Part shown: positions 31,980-39,992 of the stretch, in pieces
Layout: each line of letters opens with the position of its first letter
How positions within the stretch are numbered: position 1 is the first letter of the stretch
Source of the DNA: an uncultured Parabacteroides sp.
GTDB taxonomy: Bacteria > Bacteroidota > Bacteroidia > Bacteroidales > Tannerellaceae
Reading direction: 5' to 3'
Assembly: GCA_944325345.1 (NCBI GenBank)
Contig: CALUZV010000001.1
Span: 248,001-312,000, forward strand
Length of the DNA: 64,000 nucleotides
Made by a program: the position numbers and the translations under genes
The notes under the pieces: model-generated
Database searches by the model: none
What the model was told of the DNA's origin: nothing
What the model saw: only the letters and a program-made list of their open reading frames with translations

Positions 31980-33878
31980 TTAAAACTTCAAGTTCACTCC
32001 GCCCATGAACGTCGCCTTGGGCATCGGGAATCCGGCATTGATTTCGTAACGCTGCGCCAGCAGGTTTTCCCCTTTGACCCAAAGCGAGAGCCAGTCGGTG
32101 AGGCGGTAAGAGCCGCGGACGTTCCAGAGGACGAAGTCTTCGGTCTTCGGCTTTTCGCCCACCTCGGTATAGAGGCCGCCGATATATTGGATGCCCGACG
32201 AGAGGTGCCACCGGCCCTTGGTATAGACCGCGCCGACGTAGAGCTTGTGCTCCGGCGAGGCGATGATGGGTGTATCCATGTGGAGGTAGCTGTAGTTGGC
32301 GTCGGCAGACCATGCCTCGTTGAAGCGGTAAGCGATTTGGCCCTCCACGCCGGCATTCTTGGCCTCGCCGGTGTTGAGGTTCATGCGGCGACCGTCTATC
32401 ATCCCGACCGTGATGAGGTTCTCGGCATCGATATAGAATACGTTTACGCCGTAGGAGAGGCGACCGTCGAGAAGTTTCTGAGAATAAGAAAGCTCGTAGT
32501 TCCACATCCGTTCGGCATCGAGGTCGGGATTCGCCACGCCCCACATGAACATCTCGCGGATGAGCGGGTAGCGGAAGCCTTTGCTCGCCGAGAGCTTGAT
32601 TTCTGCCTCTTTCGGGAGATGGAAAGAGAGACCGACCTGGGGAATCCATTCCGTCCCGACGTGCGAGTGGTGGTCGGCACGGACACCGGCATCGAACGTT
32701 AGCCATGAGCCGATATCCTGACGGAAATCGATGTAACCCGCAATCTCGTCCTGCGTCTCGTCGATGATGTCGGAGCGCTGGCCGCTCTGTGCCCCCGAAA
32801 TATATTCGTTCCAAGCCTCGCCCCCGAAGCGATACCAGTCGAAGCCCACGGTGAGGCGGTTGCCGGTGAAAAGCGTCGCACTCTGATACCACGAGAGGCC
32901 CATCATGTTGTCTTTGGAGTGGAAACGGTAGTCGAGCGGAGTCTCGCCCTGCGACGGAATGTAGCCGTCATCGACTTTATGCCGTCCCCAGTTGTAGAAG
33001 AAACTCAGCGCGCCGGAAGTGCGCTCGTAATGATTCTCGAGGGCGTAGGACGTCATGCCGCGCGTGATGCGCTGGTAGGCATCGACGAGGGGAGCGGAGA
33101 CAGTGCCGGGGTTCGAGGCGTTGAAGTGGGTGATGTTCACATCGCCCCAGAGCTTCCAGTTGTCGGAGAAGTCGTAGCCCAGTTTGGCATAGCCCCCGTA
33201 TTGTTCGAAGCCCAGATCGACGCGGTGGCCGTCCGTGCGGTTGTAGGAAGCCGTGAGGGTGCTGGAGAATTTGCCCTTCTTCACGCGGTTGGTGGCCTCA
33301 GACTGGAAGGTGCCGTAGGAGCCGGCACCGATATTGACCTCCGTCTTCACGCCATCTTCCTTCATCTTGCGGGTAACGATGTTTACCACGCCACCCATCG
33401 CGTTCGAACCGTAGAGGACTGAGGCCGGACCGCGCAAGACTTCGACGCGCTCGGCCATCATCGTCTGGTAGGCGTCGGAGATAGGATGTCCGAACAAACC
33501 CATATATTGCGGATGTCCGTCAATCAAAACCATCAGGCGACCCGAGCCGCCGCTCATGCCACGCAAGGAAATCCCACCGGCGGCACCGTCGGAGACTCCG
33601 AAACCCATCACGCCTCGCGAGGTGGTGAACAACCCGGGGATTTGCTCGGTCAGGATGGGGAGCAAGGAGGCTTCGTGCGTCTGCTCAATCTGCACGCGGT
33701 TTACGATAGAGACCGTCATCGGCAGATGCCGGATATCCGTCTCGTTGCGGGTGCCGGTAACGACCACTTCGTCCAGCGCATAATTCCGGGAAATGTTCGT
33801 GCTGTCTGTTTGCGCCTGTCCCGCGAGCGGGATGAAGGCGGAGGCCAGGAGGCCGAAGGCTACATTTTTTTTCGTCAT
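31980..33878 (-). CDS. TonB-dependent outer-membrane receptor
   Basis: A 632-residue receptor without the carboxypeptidase-like N-terminal domain of SusC proteins. Signal peptide FGLLASAFIPLAGQAQ, then the TonB-box-like ALDEVVVTGTRNET, the plug (residues about 45-160, with GGISLRGMSGGSGRLMVLID and VEVLRGPASVLYGSNAMGGV), and a 22-strand barrel ending in MGGVNLKF. Size and plug are like vitamin B12, haem or metal-chelate receptors. It lies 86 bp downstream of nikR on the same strand, so the ligand may be a metal chelate (inference). Confidence 0.92.
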   Translation of the reverse strand: MTKKNVAFGLLASAFIPLAGQAQTDSTNISRNYALDEVVVTGTRNETDIRHLPMTVSIVNRVQIEQTHEASLLPILTEQIPGLFTTSRGVMGFGVSDGAAGGISLRGMSGGSGRLMVLIDGHPQYMGLFGHPISDAYQTMMAERVEVLRGPASVLYGSNAMGGVVNIVTRKMKEDGVKTEVNIGAGSYGTFQSEATNRVKKGKFSSTLTASYNRTDGHRVDLGFEQYGGYAKLGYDFSDNWKLWGDVNITHFNASNPGTVSAPLVDAYQRITRGMTSYALENHYERTSGALSFFYNWGRHKVDDGYIPSQGETPLDYRFHSKDNMMGLSWYQSATLFTGNRLTVGFDWYRFGGEAWNEYISGAQSGQRSDIIDETQDEIAGYIDFRQDIGSWLTFDAGVRADHHSHVGTEWIPQVGLSFHLPKEAEIKLSASKGFRYPLIREMFMWGVANPDLDAERMWNYELSYSQKLLDGRLSYGVNVFYIDAENLITVGMIDGRRMNLNTGEAKNAGVEGQIAYRFNEAWSADANYSYLHMDTPIIASPEHKLYVGAVYTKGRWHLSSGIQYIGGLYTEVGEKPKTEDFVLWNVRGSYRLTDWLSLWVKGENLLAQRYEINAGFPMPKATFMGGVNLKF

Positions 33879-33964
33879 ATATTCGTCTTTAATATTTGAT
33901 ATCTCTCGATAGGGATAGCATGTATTCTGGAAATCGTGTTACGCTACGGGCAAAAAAATAAGCG

Positions 33965-34366
33965 CTAATCCGCCCGGCTCATCACCAATTTCCCGTGTTT
34001 GATGCCCTTGATAGTCGTCATCCGGTCCGCCAGTTCCGTCAGCTTGTAGGCCATACCCATGACCGTAACGATATGCAGACAGAAATTATGGTTGATATAA
34101 TACTGCGAAGACGATAAGATAAGTTCCTGATGCTCGCGCTGTATATCCGCCAGCTTCGTCGCGATATCTTTCCGCGTCTGGTCGTACATGATAATCACCG
34201 TGCCCGCCACAATATGGTTGCACTGCCACTTCTCTTCCGCGATATTCTTTTCCACCAGGAAACGGATAGCCTGCGAGCGGTTGGCAAAGCCGTTATCGGT
34301 AACGTACTTGTCCAACGCCTCCAGCAAATTGTCTTCCAAGGATACACCAAATCGTTTTAATGCCAT
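33965..34366 (-). CDS. nikR: NikR-like ribbon-helix-helix regulator with altered metal site
   Basis: A 133-residue protein. The ribbon-helix-helix is LKRFGVSLEDNLLEALDKYV (residues 3-45). A C-terminal ACT-like domain contains AGTVIIMYDQTRKDIATKL, SQYYINHNFCLHIVTVMG. The C-terminal layout is that of NikR. Measured against E. coli NikR, however, the nickel ligands His87 and His89 fall on Gln and Tyr (SQYYINH), and His76 seems replaced by Arg. Only the Cys (Cys95 equivalent, NFCLH) is clearly kept. It may sense another metal or none. It is upstream of a TonB receptor on the same strand, and a TATCTTTG box lies 21 bases before its start. Confidence 0.8.
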   Translation of the reverse strand: MALKRFGVSLEDNLLEALDKYVTDNGFANRSQAIRFLVEKNIAEEKWQCNHIVAGTVIIMYDQTRKDIATKLADIQREHQELILSSSQYYINHNFCLHIVTVMGMAYKLTELADRMTTIKGIKHGKLVMSRAD

Positions 34367-34386
34367 GTTCGTTCAATTTTCGGGCG

Positions 34387-34394
34387 CAAAGATA
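34387..34394 (-). promoter_or_regulatory. -7 promoter box for nikR and the TonB receptor
   Basis: TATCTTTG on the reverse strand, 21 bases before the nikR start. No second box was seen in the 86 bp between the two genes. Confidence 0.55.
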
Positions 34395-34532
34395 GAGAAA
34401 TAATCCAGACAAGACGGCAAATAGGCCTTCCCTATCATGCGCCTGTTTTTCGCTTTCGCGCCATTGAAATCAGAATCCGGCCCGCAAATGGATTTTCCCC
34501 GGGCAAATGGGCGAAGTCTCTTTTATTCTCCC

Positions 34533-34540
34533 TATATTTG
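34533..34540 (+). promoter_or_regulatory. -7 promoter box for the fucosidase gene
   Basis: TATATTTG 36 bp before the ATG at 34577. Confidence 0.6.
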
Positions 34541-34576
34541 CGGAGCAGATTTATTCATCTTTAATACTTGAATGAC

Positions 34577-35878
34577 ATGAAAAATGCAATTTACAGCCTT
34601 TTGCTATCGGCGGCACTATGCGTCCCGGCCGTAGCGCAAACTTCCGGCGAATACACGCCGAGCGCGGAAAACCTCAAGGCGCGCGAAGAGTTCCAGGACA
34701 ATAAATTCGGCATCTTCCTCCACTACGGCATCTACAGTATGCTGGGCGACGGCGAATGGGTGATGAACAACAAGAACCTGAATTGGGAGGAATACGCGAA
34801 GCTGGCTTCGGGCTTCTACCCCATCGAGTTCGACGCGGCGGAATGGGTCTCGGCCATCAAAGCCTCCGGTGCGAAGTATATCTGCATCACCTCGCGCCAT
34901 CACGACGGCTTCTCGATGTTTGACACGAAGCAATCGGACTATGATATCGTCGATGCCACGCCTTTCAAACGGGATTTAATCAAGGAGCTTGCCGACGAAT
35001 GCCACAAGCAGGGCATCAAGCTCCATTTCTATTATTCGCACCTCGATTGGCGCCGCCCGGACTACCCCGTGGGCAACACTGGCCACGGAACGGGTCGCGA
35101 AAAGGGCAAGGAGAACTGGAATTCCTACTACCAATTCATGAATAACCAGCTGACCGAGCTGCTGACGAACTACGGCGAAATCGGCGCCATCTGGTTCGAC
35201 GGTGTCTGGGACAAGCCGGAACCTTTCGACTGGCAGCTTGAGGAACAATACGTCCTTATCCATAAGCTCCAGCCCGCGTGCATGGTCGGCAACAACCATC
35301 ACCGTGCCCCTTACGCCGGTGAAGACTTTCAACTCTTCGAGCGCGACCTCCCTGGCGAGAACAAAGCGGGCTTTTCTGCCGGACAAAAAGTTACCGCCCT
35401 GCCGCTCGAGACGTGTGAAACCATGAACCATACCTGGGGCTACAGCATCACTGACCAAGACTATAAATCTACAACCGAACTCATCCATTATCTCGTGAAA
35501 GCTGCTGGCAAAAATGCCAACCTCCTCATGAACATCGGCCCGCAACCCAACGGCGAACTCCCTGCCGTCGCCATCCAGCGACTGAAGGAAGTGGGCGAAT
35601 GGATGAAGGTCTATGGCGAAACCATCTACGGGACGCGCGGCGGCGTCATCACCCCGCGCGAATGGGGCGTAACGACGCAAAAAGGCGACAAGCTCTACGT
35701 TCATATCCTCAACTCGCAGGACAAGGGCCTCTTCCTCCCGCTGACGGAGAAAGTCAAGAAGGCTGTTCTCTTCAAAGACCAGTCGAAGGTGGATTTCAAG
35801 CAGGACAAGAACGGTGTCCTCCTGATGTTGAAGCAAGTCCCGCAGGATGTCGATACCGTCATCGAATTAACGCTTTAG
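34577..35878 (+). CDS. Exported alpha-L-fucosidase, GH29 family
   Basis: A 433-residue enzyme with a signal peptide (IYSLLLSAALCVPAVAQ), so periplasmic or surface-bound. GH29 hallmarks are GIFLHYGIYS, ICITSRHHDGFSMFDTKQSD and the nucleophile Asp208 in GAIWFDGVWD. MNHTWGYSI and LLMNIGPQPNGEL follow in order. The C-terminal beta domain is short (to residue 433). It removes alpha-fucose from host or dietary glycans. ATG 34577 is preferred to one three codons earlier. The gene stands alone, with array A4 beginning 41 bp after its stop. Confidence 0.92.
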   Translation: MKNAIYSLLLSAALCVPAVAQTSGEYTPSAENLKAREEFQDNKFGIFLHYGIYSMLGDGEWVMNNKNLNWEEYAKLASGFYPIEFDAAEWVSAIKASGAKYICITSRHHDGFSMFDTKQSDYDIVDATPFKRDLIKELADECHKQGIKLHFYYSHLDWRRPDYPVGNTGHGTGREKGKENWNSYYQFMNNQLTELLTNYGEIGAIWFDGVWDKPEPFDWQLEEQYVLIHKLQPACMVGNNHHRAPYAGEDFQLFERDLPGENKAGFSAGQKVTALPLETCETMNHTWGYSITDQDYKSTTELIHYLVKAAGKNANLLMNIGPQPNGELPAVAIQRLKEVGEWMKVYGETIYGTRGGVITPREWGVTTQKGDKLYVHILNSQDKGLFLPLTEKVKKAVLFKDQSKVDFKQDKNGVLLMLKQVPQDVDTVIELTL

Positions 35879-35918
35879 CGCGGTTGATTTATTTCCCGCA
35901 ACGGGAAAAACAGAAAAC

Positions 35919-36184
35919 GTTGCAAGCTGCAACGCTCCTCGCTACAGTGTAGCGAATAACTCTGCAAGCTGCAACGGCTCTCGCTACAGTGTAGCAAATA
36001 ACGTTGCAAGCTGCAACGGCTCTCGCTACAGTGTAGCAAACAACTCTGCAAGTTGCAACGGCTCTCGCTACAGTGTAGCAAACAACTCTGCAAGTTGCAA
36101 CGCTTCTCGCTACAGTGTTGCAAATAACTCTGCAAGCTGCAACAGTCCTCGCAACAGTGTTGCGAATCGCGTTGCAGCTTGCAC
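35919..36184. repeat. Array A4: six tandem 42-bp units plus partial, two dyads 21 bp apart
   Basis: Units start at exact 42-bp steps: 35919, 35961, 36003, 36045, 36087, 36129, and a partial at 36171. Dyad 1 is GTTGCAAGCTGCAAC (centre at unit position 8). Dyad 2 is GCTACAGTGTAGC (centre at 29), so centres are 21 bp apart and 21 bp from the next unit. Arms co-vary in places (GCAACAGTGTTGC in the last unit), as expected if symmetry matters. It lies between converging fucosidase and lpdA genes. Confidence 0.9.
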
Positions 36185-36246
36185 GATTTTTTGATTCCGT
36201 CCGACCGGATACTATCTCATCCGACTCGGAACTCATCACCCATAAC

Positions 36247-37587
36247 TCAGAACTCTTTCAGGATTTCCCCGACCGTCGGATGCGGAAAAACATATTCTTT
36301 CAGTTGCTCCGCCTTCATCCCCTGTTCGATAGCGATGCCGGCGGTAACGATCAGTTCCGACGACGGGTTCCCCAGGAGATGCGCGCCGAGGAGCGTACCG
36401 TCCTCCGCGACGAGCCATTTGCAAACGCCGTTGCCCATCTCGTTCTCGGCGACGAAACGGCCCGAGAACGCCATCGGCACCTTCTTCACCTCGTAGGCGA
36501 TGCCCGCTGCCTGCAATTCCTCTTCTGTTTTGCCCACGCCGGCAAATTCCGGATTCGTATAGACTACGCCCGGGATGGCTTTGTAACTCATCTTGCGGCT
36601 GCGGCCCAAGATATGGTCGATGGCGACTTCAGCCTCGCTGACTGCCGTATGCGCCAGGAGCGAGAAAGCGGTGATGTCGCCGCAGGCATAGACGTTGGGC
36701 AGGGAAGTCTGCATATATTCGTTTACCTTCACCCCGTTCCGATACGGTTCGAGTGCGAGCGATTCGAGACCGAAGCCCTTCGTAACCGGACGGCGGCCGA
36801 CGCTGAGGAGAACCTTGTCGCCATGCAGGGTGGCGATGCCGTCGGCATTTTCTATCGTAACCTCCGTGCCGTTTACCGCTGTAACCTTGGTGCTAAGGTA
36901 GAATTTCACACCCTTTTTGGCATATTCGGCCTGCAGTTGGGCAGAAAGCTCGCGGTCCATCGGACCTAAAATCTTATCCATCATTTCAACCACCTGCACT
37001 TGCACGCCAAGGCTGTTGAAGAACGAGGCAAACTCCATGCCGATGACCCCGCCGCCGATGATGACGAGCGAAGCCGGCAGCTCTTTGCTTTCCAAAGCCT
37101 CGCGGCTGGTCCAATAGGCCGTTTCCGACAAGCCTGGGATGGGCGGGATGATGGTTTCCGAGCCGGTGCAGAGCAGCAGGTTCTCGGCTTCATAGACCGA
37201 ATCGCCGCACAGGATGGAAATCGTGCCGTCCGGGTTTTTGCCTTGAATCTGAGCCTCGGCGTTTACGACTTCGACACCGGCCTCTTTCATCTTCATGCGG
37301 ATACCGGCGGTCAGTTTCTTGACAACTTTATTCTTGCGGGCAACGATTTTGGGCAAATCGAAAGAAGGATTCTCCGCGCTGACACCGTACTTGGTGGAAC
37401 CTTGGATCTGGTTCAAAATTTTGGCGGAATACAACAGCGTCTTTGTCGGGATGCAGCCTTCGTTCAAACAAACGCCGCCCAAAGCCCTCTTCTCAAACAA
37501 AACCGTGGACAAGCCACCGCGCGCAGCCTTTTCAGCCGCAGTATAACCGGCGGGACCGCCGCCGATGATAGCAACTTGGAATTTCAT
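36247..37587 (-). CDS. lpdA: Dihydrolipoyl dehydrogenase
   Basis: A 446-residue flavoprotein. The N-terminal FAD loop is AIIGGGPAGYTAAE, the redox disulfide GGVCLNEGCIPTK (Cys40, Cys45), and the NAD loop VIIGGGVIGMEFASFF. The C-terminal His-Glu pair sits in FPHPTVGEILKE. It reoxidises lipoyl groups of 2-oxoacid dehydrogenase or glycine-cleavage complexes. No other component is encoded nearby. It follows the PH-domain gene by 16 bp, so the two may share the promoter at 38033. Confidence 0.94.
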   Translation of the reverse strand: MKFQVAIIGGGPAGYTAAEKAARGGLSTVLFEKRALGGVCLNEGCIPTKTLLYSAKILNQIQGSTKYGVSAENPSFDLPKIVARKNKVVKKLTAGIRMKMKEAGVEVVNAEAQIQGKNPDGTISILCGDSVYEAENLLLCTGSETIIPPIPGLSETAYWTSREALESKELPASLVIIGGGVIGMEFASFFNSLGVQVQVVEMMDKILGPMDRELSAQLQAEYAKKGVKFYLSTKVTAVNGTEVTIENADGIATLHGDKVLLSVGRRPVTKGFGLESLALEPYRNGVKVNEYMQTSLPNVYACGDITAFSLLAHTAVSEAEVAIDHILGRSRKMSYKAIPGVVYTNPEFAGVGKTEEELQAAGIAYEVKKVPMAFSGRFVAENEMGNGVCKWLVAEDGTLLGAHLLGNPSSELIVTAGIAIEQGMKAEQLKEYVFPHPTVGEILKEF

Positions 37588-37603
37588 GGGATTGTAGTTA
37601 TTA

Positions 37604-38014
37604 TTATTTGATGATTTTTATGTTGGGATTCATTCTTCGCAGGACATTGACAAACTCCTGTTTGTTGACAGGGGAAATGAGCAGCCATTGCAGATTGCCT
37701 TTCCAGATGATAATCCGGTCGAGCGATAGCGCATAGCTCGAGACCGGGAGGAAGGAAGATTCGACAGCGGTAATCTCCGAGACCGCAATCCGCTTTTCGG
37801 GGAAAAAGCTGCAGTGGACGATTAGGAAACCGTCGGCAGTCAGCTTATACCAGGTGTTCAGAAGCGCGTGGATAGCCATATAGACAACAAACAGGGATAG
37901 TATAATCATCCACACGCTTGCACCCGATATAATTTGCTGAACACTAACGGCGGCTAAAAGCAAAACGACACCGTGATACCACCAATCTACCTTAGATTTG
38001 AAAATTCGATCCAT
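37604..38014 (-). CDS. Small membrane protein with bacterial PH-like domain
   Basis: A 136-residue protein, MDRIFKSKVDWWYH.... Two transmembrane helices (residues about 15-55) precede a bacterial PH-like beta domain (TWYKLTADGFLIVHCSFFPE, then ISEITAVESSFLP). The start at 38014 is set by the TACCTTTG box at 38033-38040, which would lie inside any longer reading. Function unknown; it is inner-membrane attached. It may be co-transcribed with lpdA. Confidence 0.75.
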   Translation of the reverse strand: MDRIFKSKVDWWYHGVVLLLAAVSVQQIISGASVWMIILSLFVVYMAIHALLNTWYKLTADGFLIVHCSFFPEKRIAVSEITAVESSFLPVSSYALSLDRIIIWKGNLQWLLISPVNKQEFVNVLRRMNPNIKIIK

Positions 38015-38032
38015 ATCAGTTGTATTTTTGGC

Positions 38033-38040
38033 CAAAGGTA
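38033..38040 (-). promoter_or_regulatory. -7 promoter box for the PH-domain gene and lpdA
   Basis: TACCTTTG on the reverse strand, 19 bases before the ATG at 38014. It overlaps the longer frame beginning at 38035 and so decides the start. Confidence 0.6.
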
Positions 38041-38070
38041 CGCATTCCCTTGGTTTTTCTAAGTTATTTC

Positions 38071-38112
38071 AAAAAAAAGAATGTGTACTTCTTTCACAAG
38101 AAATACACATTC
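38071..38112 (-). terminator. Intrinsic terminator for the susCD operon
   Basis: On the reverse strand, GAATGTGTA-TTTCTT-GTGA-AAGAAG-TACACATTC forms a stem of about 15 bp with one mismatch, followed by TTTTTTTT. It lies about 160 bp after the susD stop, facing leftward. Confidence 0.8.
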
Positions 38113-38273
38113 GTTCCTTATTATCAACTCAATTGATACTTAATAACGGTAGCACTAAATCAAATTACTATCTCTCATCATTTTAAAGAGAGACGGGAGA
38201 ACATACATTTTACCTAAATCATTTTATCTACTACCAGATCTATGTTAGTTAGCAATGAAGTCAAGGTTGAGAT

Positions 38274-39950
38274 TTAATAACCTGGGTTCTGCGTCAGGTT
38301 CGGATTCAATAACAAGACGTCATTATGAATCGCGAACACTGTCGTATAACCGGTATTATCTATCTTGTAGTCTAAAGAACTTGCCGAGTGTTTCACGCCC
38401 ACGTACCGGTCGTCGTTTGGCTCGGTAAACGTACCAAAACGGATTTGGTCGTTACGTCTCCAGCCTTCCCACGCCAGTTCGAGCAGGCGTTCATCCAACA
38501 TATCTTCTAAAGTTACATTCTGTTTCAGCGGCGCATTGACGCGGGCACGGATTTGGTTTACCTCGTCGTCGGCACTTTGTCCCAAACGCAATTTAGCTTC
38601 GCCTTTCATCAGAACCGCATCGGCGTAGCGGTATAAAACCATGTCGTTGCGAGGCAGCTCACCGTTGTTCGAGCCCGGGTTTTCGTCCATCTCGTATTTC
38701 TTCTGGCGGGCACCAGCCGTCTGGACATAAACACCGTCGCTTGCTTCCATATACACCTTAGCCTGCATAGGTTCATATACGAACGGAAGAGATTCTCCAC
38801 CGTAGTCGAGCAAAAGCTGGTTGCCATCCGGTCCATAGACAGCACCGGCGAAATAAGTCAGTTCGAGACGTGGGTCGGGATTCTCCGTACCATATCCGAA
38901 TACCTTCATCGCCTCCGTAGTCGCACAAGAACCGTTCCAACCGTTCAGGCCAAAGGCAACGGCGTGGGTATAGTGGCGTGTACGGATGTAGTTATAACTC
39001 CAGTTGTTCGGGTAATCACTCGGATCCATCGGAATCGTGAAGATATTCTCGTTGGAATTATCATTCGTCAGCGAGAAATTAGCCGAGAAATCGTTTTCGA
39101 GCGTGTAACCCATCTCCGTCAGTTTATCGACATACTTGATGACGGCTTCGAAGGCATTCATTTCCTGCCCATCGACATTCATCATGATATTGCGTCCGTT
39201 GGGACGATTCAGGATACCGTCGTTCCAATTATTATCGGTATAAACTTCGGCATTCAATGCCAACTTGGCCAATAAGAAGTAAGCGACACCCTTCGTAAAC
39301 CGTCCGTAATACGTACCGGCCTGGTTGCTCTTCTGGTCGGAGAGCGACGGGAGGGCCTTTTGCAATTCGGAAACAACAAATTCAAACACCTCAGAACGCT
39401 CCGGCTGGCTGACTTCACTCATCTGCGTCGATGTAGAAGTTACCAAAGGAACTCGTCCATATAAATCCAACAAGTAGAAATAATACATGGCACGCATCGC
39501 ACGCGCTTCCTCAATATAGTCGGCCAAGTAAGTTGCTTCCGGAGATTCCTCCAGCAGTTGCTGAAGTTTTTCCATGGCTTGATTACAATGTCCTATCTTT
39601 TCGTAGAGGTAATTCCACGTGTTGAGCGAAAGGTCGAACGCCGTACCCCAGTTGTGCAGGAACAAGTTTTGCCACAAGCCACCATCTTCCCAGTCGCCGA
39701 TTCGACAAGGCAAGAAAGCCTCGTCGCTGGAGAACGTATTCATATCATAAATTTGCCGGTCGGAACCCATGATGTTTATCATACCATTGTATAAGTTGGC
39801 AACGGCATTCAGATAAACCAAATTTTCGTTGGCAAATGCATCTTCTTCCTCAAAGCCATCCGTCGGATGCTCCTCCAAGAAGTTGGAGCAAGAAGAGAAG
39901 AAAGCCGTACATGCTGCTATCAAAGCTACACTGATATATTTCTTTTTCAT
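38274..39950 (-). CDS. SusD/RagB-family surface glycan-binding lipoprotein
   Basis: A 558-residue lipoprotein. The signal with lipobox FFSSCSNFLEE is followed by the SusD start EHPTDGFEEEDAF. Helical TPR scaffold blocks (EEARAMRAMYYFYLLDLYGRVPLV, here split over residues about 165-190) and the C-terminal QIRARVNAPL and ERLLELAWEGWRRNDQIRFG are present. It forms the lid of the transporter encoded by the adjacent susC. The glycan cannot be predicted; no glycosidase gene is linked within the operon. Confidence 0.93.
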   Translation of the reverse strand: MKKKYISVALIAACTAFFSSCSNFLEEHPTDGFEEEDAFANENLVYLNAVANLYNGMINIMGSDRQIYDMNTFSSDEAFLPCRIGDWEDGGLWQNLFLHNWGTAFDLSLNTWNYLYEKIGHCNQAMEKLQQLLEESPEATYLADYIEEARAMRAMYYFYLLDLYGRVPLVTSTSTQMSEVSQPERSEVFEFVVSELQKALPSLSDQKSNQAGTYYGRFTKGVAYFLLAKLALNAEVYTDNNWNDGILNRPNGRNIMMNVDGQEMNAFEAVIKYVDKLTEMGYTLENDFSANFSLTNDNSNENIFTIPMDPSDYPNNWSYNYIRTRHYTHAVAFGLNGWNGSCATTEAMKVFGYGTENPDPRLELTYFAGAVYGPDGNQLLLDYGGESLPFVYEPMQAKVYMEASDGVYVQTAGARQKKYEMDENPGSNNGELPRNDMVLYRYADAVLMKGEAKLRLGQSADDEVNQIRARVNAPLKQNVTLEDMLDERLLELAWEGWRRNDQIRFGTFTEPNDDRYVGVKHSASSLDYKIDNTGYTTVFAIHNDVLLLNPNLTQNPGY

Positions 39951-39992
39951 ATTATATGCTTTTTATATTGTCTAAAGATACTGTTTGAATAA

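Noticed and set aside
35875-36135. Open frame with 14-residue repeats across array A4 (reverse strand)
   Set aside because: A 42-bp unit gives 14-residue repeats automatically. There is no start context or family, and other arrays have 41- or 44-bp steps that would break a frame.
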